A stretch of 64,000 bases of DNA from Oribacterium sp. oral taxon 102. GTDB taxonomy: Bacteria; Bacillota; Clostridia; Lachnospirales; Lachnospiraceae. The notes below the pieces were generated by a model. It was not told where the DNA came from. It ran no database searches and saw only the letters and a program-made list of their open reading frames with translations. The stretch lies in NCBI RefSeq assembly GCF_013394775.1, contig NZ_JABXYT010000001.1, positions 2,244,001-2,308,000 of the forward strand. The letters run 5' to 3'. The translations under genes were made by a program, and so were the position numbers. This document shows positions 59,581 through 64,000 of this stretch, one piece after another. Each line of letters starts with the position of its first letter. Positions within the stretch are counted from its first letter, which is position 1.

Positions 59581-60282
59581 TTAAGCCTCCTCCTTTCCCG
59601 CAGTCTCCGCCGCCTCTTCTCTCGCGCTGTAGGCGCCCATGCAGCCGCCCTCACATGTAAATTCCGGATTTGTATCCGCTCTGCCGTTCGTCGCGGACGG
59701 AAGCCGCAGCTTGTTCTGCAGCGCCGTCAGCATCGCCAGCACGAGGAAAGCGCCCGGTGCCAGCACAAAGAGGCTGATATGGTACGCCTCCGGGATCAGC
59801 CGGATACCGAATACGGAGCCCGAGCCGAGCAGCTCCCGCACCGTACCGATCACGGTCAGCGCGAAGGTAAAGCCCAGTCCCATGCCCAGCCCGTCAAAGA
59901 ACGATACGAGCGGCGCATTGAAGAGCGCGTATGCCTCTGCACGACCCAGAATAATGCAGTTTACGACAATCAGCGGGATATAGATGCCGAGCGCTGCATA
60001 AAGCACCGGTACATACGCCTGCATCAGGAGCTGCACGATCGTCACGAGAGATGCCACAATGACGATCTCCCCCGGCAGCCGCATCCGATCCGGAATCACC
60101 TTCCGAAGCGCAGAGATCAGCAGATTCGAAAACATCAGCACGGCAGTCGTGGAAACGCCCATGCCGAGACCGTTGATCGCGCTGGTGGTCGTCGCCAGCG
60201 TCGGACACATCCCCAGCATGATAATAAAGGTGGGGTTCTCCTTGACGATACCGTTGTATAATCTTTCTGTATATTTATTCAT
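59581..60282 (-). CDS. rnfE: Rnf complex membrane subunit RnfE
   Basis: A 233-residue homologue of RnfA with six membrane segments. It has the Cys-bearing MLGMCPTLATTTSAINGLGM, IVVNCIILGRAEAYA and PGAFLVLAMLTALQNKLRLP. A C-terminal extension of about 35 residues (EFTCEGGCMGAYSAREEAAE) with two extra Cys is hydrophilic and not part of the usual core. Its stop abuts the rnfA start. Confidence 0.94.
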   Translation of the reverse strand: MNKYTERLYNGIVKENPTFIIMLGMCPTLATTTSAINGLGMGVSTTAVLMFSNLLISALRKVIPDRMRLPGEIVIVASLVTIVQLLMQAYVPVLYAALGIYIPLIVVNCIILGRAEAYALFNAPLVSFFDGLGMGLGFTFALTVIGTVRELLGSGSVFGIRLIPEAYHISLFVLAPGAFLVLAMLTALQNKLRLPSATNGRADTNPEFTCEGGCMGAYSAREEAAETAGKEEA

Positions 60283-60289
60283 ATCCCCC

Positions 60290-60898
60290 TCACTTTACCA
60301 CGAAGCTCTCGACGAATTCCGTCGCCGCATTCACCACATTGACAACCGCGGTGCTTGTAATCGTCGCACCGGAGATCGCATCGATCTCATTCTCACCGGC
60401 GCCGCCGCCCTTCTTCACGCTAAGCTTCGTGCCCTTGCCGGCAAACTGCTCATAGAACGCAGGCTCCGTCGCCTTCTGTCCGAGTCCGGCGGTCTCCGGG
60501 AGCGTTTCCGGGAAGGAAATGCCGGAAATGGTAAGATCCGGCTTCACGCCGACTACCACGACGACATCGCCGCCATAGCCGGCAGCCTTGCCCTTCAGGA
60601 TATAGCCGATCTCCGCACCGCCCGCGTCCTTCGCCGCGACGACAGAGCTCAGCTTCGCGCCGCCATTGTCTGCGGATATGCCTCCCGCCTCCATCGCCTC
60701 GGTGAGCGCAGCGGCAAACTGCTCCGAATCGTAGTCCGCCGCCGGCATGACCTCCTTATAGGAAGCGATGGTCGCAGCATTGTTCGCGAGATAGATGGTT
60801 TCCTTTGTCATCCCATAGACACCGCCGAGCAGCAGTCCCGAGATCAGGGTAATAAGACAAAGGACACAGGCGTCTCTTACAAACGAGTTCTTTTTCAT
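60290..60898 (-). CDS. rnfG: Rnf complex FMN subunit RnfG
   Basis: A 202-residue protein with one N-terminal membrane segment (ACVLCLITLISGLLLGGVYG) and an extracytoplasmic domain. The flavinylation motif EIDAISGATITSTAVVNVVN supplies the Thr to which ApbE attaches FMN. It starts inside the 4-base overlap with rnfD. Confidence 0.94.
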   Translation of the reverse strand: MKKNSFVRDACVLCLITLISGLLLGGVYGMTKETIYLANNAATIASYKEVMPAADYDSEQFAAALTEAMEAGGISADNGGAKLSSVVAAKDAGGAEIGYILKGKAAGYGGDVVVVVGVKPDLTISGISFPETLPETAGLGQKATEPAFYEQFAGKGTKLSVKKGGGAGENEIDAISGATITSTAVVNVVNAATEFVESFVVK

Positions 60899-61839
60899 GC
60901 CTTCGCCCCCTCTCTTCCGAGCGCCCTCGGCACTGTCAGCTGATTGAGCGCCGGCACCAGAATATTGCTCAGGATAATCGCATAGGATACGCCCTCCGCG
61001 GAGCCGCCGAAGAGCCGGAAGAGCCCGGTCAGGAGTCCGAGTATCACTGCATAGACGATCTGCCCATTCGGTGTGATGGGAGAGGTCACATAGTCGGTCG
61101 CCATGAAAAAGGCACCGAAAATCAGTCCGCCGCCGAGCAGCTCCGCGCCGAGGTAGGCAGGATCGAAGCCGTGCCCGCCAAAAAACACGGTAAATACCGC
61201 TACCGTAGCGATATAAATCAACGGAATCTTCGGGGAGATCACCTTACGGAGGAGCAGATAGCCCGCGCCGAGCAGGAGAGAAATCTTCGAAACCTCTCCG
61301 ATGGTGCCCGGGATCCGTCCGATCAGCATGGCAAGGAGATCCGGCGATGCCGTACCTGCCTTCAGCATCGCGAGCGGTGTCGCGGAGGCCACGGCATCGC
61401 CCGCCGGCTCCGTGAAGCCGGTCATCGCACCCGCGAAGGAAATCAGCAGGAAGCAGCGGGCGGCAAGCGCCGGATTCATGAAATTGCAGCCCAGTCCGCC
61501 ATAGAGCATCTTCACGACAATGATGGCGAAGCAGGCACCGAGCACCGGCATCCAGAGCGGGATGTCCGGCGGACAATTCAGCGCAAGGATCATACCGGTT
61601 ACCACGGCGGAGAAATCGCCGACCGTGATCGGAAGCTTCATACATCTCTCATAAATATACTCTGCGAGCACAGCTGCGGCCGTCGTCAGAAGCACGACAA
61701 GCGCGGCATGCACGCCCCACTGAATCACGCCGTAGACCGTGGTCGGGAGCATCGCGAGCGCGACATCCCGCATAATCTCCGCAGTGCTGCTGTCGTCCCG
61801 GACATGCGGGCTGGAGGAAATATTCAACATCTTGCTCAC
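60895..61839 (-). CDS. rnfD: Rnf complex membrane FMN subunit RnfD
   Basis: A 314-residue membrane subunit with about nine segments. The flavinylation motif VASATPLAMLKAG provides the FMN-Thr, and GGLGCNFMNPALAARCFLLI and PITPNGQIVYAVILGLLTGL are conserved RnfD/NqrB sequences. Both ends overlap its neighbours by 4 bases (rnfC upstream, rnfG downstream), so translation is coupled. Confidence 0.95.
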   Translation of the reverse strand: MSKMLNISSSPHVRDDSSTAEIMRDVALAMLPTTVYGVIQWGVHAALVVLLTTAAAVLAEYIYERCMKLPITVGDFSAVVTGMILALNCPPDIPLWMPVLGACFAIIVVKMLYGGLGCNFMNPALAARCFLLISFAGAMTGFTEPAGDAVASATPLAMLKAGTASPDLLAMLIGRIPGTIGEVSKISLLLGAGYLLLRKVISPKIPLIYIATVAVFTVFFGGHGFDPAYLGAELLGGGLIFGAFFMATDYVTSPITPNGQIVYAVILGLLTGLFRLFGGSAEGVSYAIILSNILVPALNQLTVPRALGREGAKA

Positions 61840-63191
61840 TTCTTCGCCTCCTCATTCTTCGCTTTTCTGGCTGCCTCCGCTCTGTCCTGCTTGATCTTCC
61901 GCTTCATCTGACGGAAAGCCTGCGTCAGAGGTCGCTTTGCCGGGCAGACATAGGTACAGCTCCCGCATTCAATGCAGTCCATGCCGTAGAGCTTCTCAAA
62001 CTTCTCGTATTCCTTGTTCATGGAAACCGTCATCATCATCGTCGGCATCAGCCGTACCGGACAGGCTGTCACGCAGCGTCCGCATTTGATACAGGCACTG
62101 GCAGGATTCGCCGCCACCATGTCCTCGCGGAAGGCGAGAATGCTGCTCGAGTTCTTCGTCACGGGGATGTCCAGCGTAAAGAGGGAATTGCCCATCATCG
62201 GGCCGCCGGAAACGATCTTCTCCGGCTCCGTCGAGAAGCCTCCCGCAAAGTCCACGAGCTCCTGATAGCAGGTGCCGGTAGGCACCCGGAAGTTCCCGGG
62301 GCTCGCCGCAGCGTCGCCGCTCACGGTCAGAATCCGGCGAATCAGGGGTCTGGACTCGCAGACTGCCTCATAGACAGCAATGACGGTGTCCACATTGTCC
62401 ACGATCACGCCCACATCCTCCGGCAGCATATCCGAATTGATCCGACGCCCTGTGGACGCGAGGATCAGCTGGCGCTCTCCGCCCTGCGGATATTTCACCG
62501 GAAGGCTCCGCACCTCGATCCGCTCCTCTCCCTTCGCAAGCTCCGTGAGCACCCGAATCGCCTCCGGCTTATTGTCCTCGATGCATATAAGCCCCTTCGC
62601 TCTCGGGAAAATCGTCAGGATCACCCGGAGCCCGCCGAGCAGCTTCTCCGGTGTCTCCAGCATATCGCGGTAGTCGGAGCAGAGGTATGGCTCGCACTCC
62701 GCGCCGTTTACCAGGAAGTAATCAACCCTGTCTGCCTTCTTCGAGGACAGCTTCACATGCGTCGGAAAGCCGGCACCGCCCAGTCCGACGATCCCGGCAT
62801 CCCGCACGATATCAACGATCTGCTCCTTCGAAAGCGACAGATAGTCCCTCTGCTCTCCAAAGCCCGGGACTGCCTCATACTGCTTATCATTCTGAATCAC
62901 AATGGAATCCACCATGGCTCCGCCGGCAGTCAGTCTCTTCTCAATGCCCCTTACCGTGCCGGAAACAGAAGCGATCACCGGCGCGGATATGAACCCGCCC
63001 GCCTCCGCGATCTTCTGTCCCATCAAAACCCTATCGCCCTTTTCCACGATCGGCTTCGCCGGCGCACCGATATGCTGAACCAGCGGATATACCATGAGTC
63101 CCTGCGGCTGAAAGTCCACGATCGCCTTATCCATCGCAAGCTCCTTGCCGTCATAAGGATGGACGCCGCCCTGAAAAGTGGAAACCCCCAT
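61836..63191 (-). CDS. rnfC: Rnf complex NADH-binding subunit RnfC
   Basis: Peripheral subunit that reduces NAD+. The 451 residues start MGVSTFQGGVHPYDGKE and contain GRGGAGFPTHVK-like GLGGAGFPTHVKLSSKKADR with the FMN/NADH site, VNGAECEPYLCSDYRDML, and two ferredoxin motifs ACIKCGRCVTACPVRLMP and DCIECGSCTYVCPAKRPLTQ. The start at 63191 follows GGGAGGTATACTT. The longer frame (63254) lies in the promoter. It is the first gene of the operon. Confidence 0.95.
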   Translation of the reverse strand: MGVSTFQGGVHPYDGKELAMDKAIVDFQPQGLMVYPLVQHIGAPAKPIVEKGDRVLMGQKIAEAGGFISAPVIASVSGTVRGIEKRLTAGGAMVDSIVIQNDKQYEAVPGFGEQRDYLSLSKEQIVDIVRDAGIVGLGGAGFPTHVKLSSKKADRVDYFLVNGAECEPYLCSDYRDMLETPEKLLGGLRVILTIFPRAKGLICIEDNKPEAIRVLTELAKGEERIEVRSLPVKYPQGGERQLILASTGRRINSDMLPEDVGVIVDNVDTVIAVYEAVCESRPLIRRILTVSGDAAASPGNFRVPTGTCYQELVDFAGGFSTEPEKIVSGGPMMGNSLFTLDIPVTKNSSSILAFREDMVAANPASACIKCGRCVTACPVRLMPTMMMTVSMNKEYEKFEKLYGMDCIECGSCTYVCPAKRPLTQAFRQMKRKIKQDRAEAARKAKNEEAKK

Positions 63192-63225
63192 AAGTATACC
63201 TCCCTCATTTATAATAGACGAAAAT

Positions 63226-63254
63226 ATTATACCGAATACCGGCGTATCTGACAA
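63226..63254 (-). promoter_or_regulatory. Promoter of the rnf operon
   Basis: Minus-strand TTGTCA (63249-63254) and TATAAT (63226-63231) with a 17-base spacer, giving a leader of about 28 bases. Confidence 0.75.
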
Positions 63255-63262
63255 TGCAATTA

Positions 63263-63297
63263 AAAAACGTGCACTGTATTTAGTACACGTTTTTCAG
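63263..63297 (-). terminator. Terminator of glmS
   Basis: AAAAACGTGTACT pairs with AGTGCACGTTTTT around AAATAC (minus strand), followed by further T residues. It lies 8 bases upstream of the rnf -35 box. Confidence 0.75.
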
Positions 63298-63362
63298 AAG
63301 ATTCCTTTATTTTTTGCACACACATGGCAAAGCGCTCGACATTTTGCACGAGAAGCGCTCTG

Positions 63363-64000
63363 CTACTCCACTGTCACCGATTTCGCGAGGTTCCGCGGCT
63401 TATCCACATCCAGTCCCTTCGCCACGCTGACATAATAGGCGAGGAGCTGCAGCGGAATGACGGAGAGACTCACGGAGAAGAGCGGCTCCGTCTTCGGCAC
63501 ATAGACGGTAAAGTCCGCCGTGTCCTCAATGCTGTAGTTCCCGTAGGAGGTGAGTCCCATGAGGTAACCGCCACGGCTCTTCACCTCCAGCATGTTGGAG
63601 AGCGTCTTCTCATAGAGCCGCGGCTCCGTCAGGATGCCGACCGTCAGCGTCCCCTTCTCGATCAGACTGATTGTGCCGTGCTTCAGCTCCCCTGCCGCAT
63701 ACGCCTCGGAATGGATATAGCTGATCTCCTTCAGCTTAAGAGACCCCTCCAGCCCGGCAGCAAAGTCCAGCCCTCTTCCAAGGAAGAATGCATCCTGCGC
63801 ACCGGCATACTTCGCGGCGAACCACTGGATCCGCTCCTTGTCGTCGAGGATCCGCTCGATCTTCTCCGGAAGCAGAAGGAGCGCGGAGAGCAGCTCCCTC
63901 CGCCGCGCCTCCGTGAGCCTGCCCTGTGCCTCCGCAAGCGCAATCGCGAGCACATAGCCCGCGATGAGCTGCGTGCTGTACGCCTTCGTGGTCGCCACTG
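63363..64000 (-). CDS. glmS: Glutamine-fructose-6-phosphate aminotransferase GlmS (3' part, runs off the right edge)
   Basis: Makes glucosamine-6-phosphate for cell-wall synthesis. The visible 211 codons are the second SIS isomerase domain: SVATTKAYSTQLIAGYVLA-type sequence at the edge, DAFFLGRGLDFAAGLEGSLK, YIHSEAYAAGELKHGTISLI and the conserved ending GLDVDKPRNLAKSVTVE. The glutaminase domain lies outside the window. No glmS ribozyme can be judged because its leader is not included. Confidence 0.95.
   Translation of the reverse strand, partial: VATTKAYSTQLIAGYVLAIALAEAQGRLTEARRRELLSALLLLPEKIERILDDKERIQWFAAKYAGAQDAFFLGRGLDFAAGLEGSLKLKEISYIHSEAYAAGELKHGTISLIEKGTLTVGILTEPRLYEKTLSNMLEVKSRGGYLMGLTSYGNYSIEDTADFTVYVPKTEPLFSVSLSVIPLQLLAYYVSVAKGLDVDKPRNLAKSVTVE

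Overview
The window is a contiguous, gene-dense stretch of a fairly GC-rich bacterial chromosome. Most genes are on the minus strand, in tight operons with overlapping stop and start codons. The gene set points to an anaerobic Clostridia-class Firmicute, most likely Lachnospiraceae. The markers are a complete Rnf complex, an F-type ATP synthase whose c subunit has Na+-type residues, a TPP-riboswitch thiamine-salvage operon, a GerMN-like lipoprotein, an LCP protein and Gram-positive style AGGAGG ribosome binding sites. The genus cannot be decided from the sequence alone.

Layout, left to right. 1-4595: molybdenum and molybdenum-cofactor cluster (modA fragment, MOSC-MogA fusion, moaA, XdhC-like protein, MoeA-like protein). 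4888-9612: murA, then a DHHW/MBOAT O-acyltransferase pair. 9729-10152: SRP RNA, its terminator and a modular structured repeat that runs into tatD. 10135-13755: metG-traX-tatD operon. 13958-15584: divergent GerMN-like lipoprotein and rsmI. 15581-19734: glycerate kinase, PPC-domain protein, a PrpR-like regulator with a dead ATPase domain, and an aldo/keto reductase. 19842-24618: TPP-riboswitch operon thiM-thiE-HAD-thiD-methyltransferase-tenA. 24740-28059: SLC13 transporter, metallo-beta-lactamase-fold hydrolase and a divergent LysR regulator.

28162-40976 is a large hexarate (galactarate/glucarate) catabolic region: garD, tctB, tctA, tctC, an unknown membrane protein, two glucarate dehydratase paralogues, an AEC transporter, garR and a DapA-family enzyme, with a divergent LysR gene. 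Together with the glycerate kinase at 15581 this gives a route from galactarate or D-glucarate to pyruvate and phosphoglycerate. The aldolase step is probably taken by the DapA-family protein, because no GarL-type gene is visible. 41281-46059: tRNA-Ser(CGA), secreted nuclease, ApbE, small acetyltransferase, tRNA-Leu(TAA) and an LCP protein. 46475-53732: complete ATP synthase operon. 53969-57969: L-tartrate dehydratase ttdAB with an SLC13 transporter and a divergent LysR, the same gene set as E. coli ttdR-ttdABT. 58092-63191: rnfCDGEAB. 63363-64000: the 3' part of glmS.

Functionally, Rnf can build a sodium (or proton) gradient from reduced ferredoxin, the ATP synthase can use it, and ApbE can attach FMN to RnfD and RnfG. 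The dicarboxylate transporters, tartrate dehydratase and hexarate operon feed carbon into pyruvate. Outside the genes, the most notable content is two families of dispersed structured repeats. One is a hairpin element of about 60-90 nt with at least seven intergenic copies. The other is a longer modular element beside the SRP RNA and tRNA-Ser. No CRISPR array, prophage or intact insertion sequence was seen.
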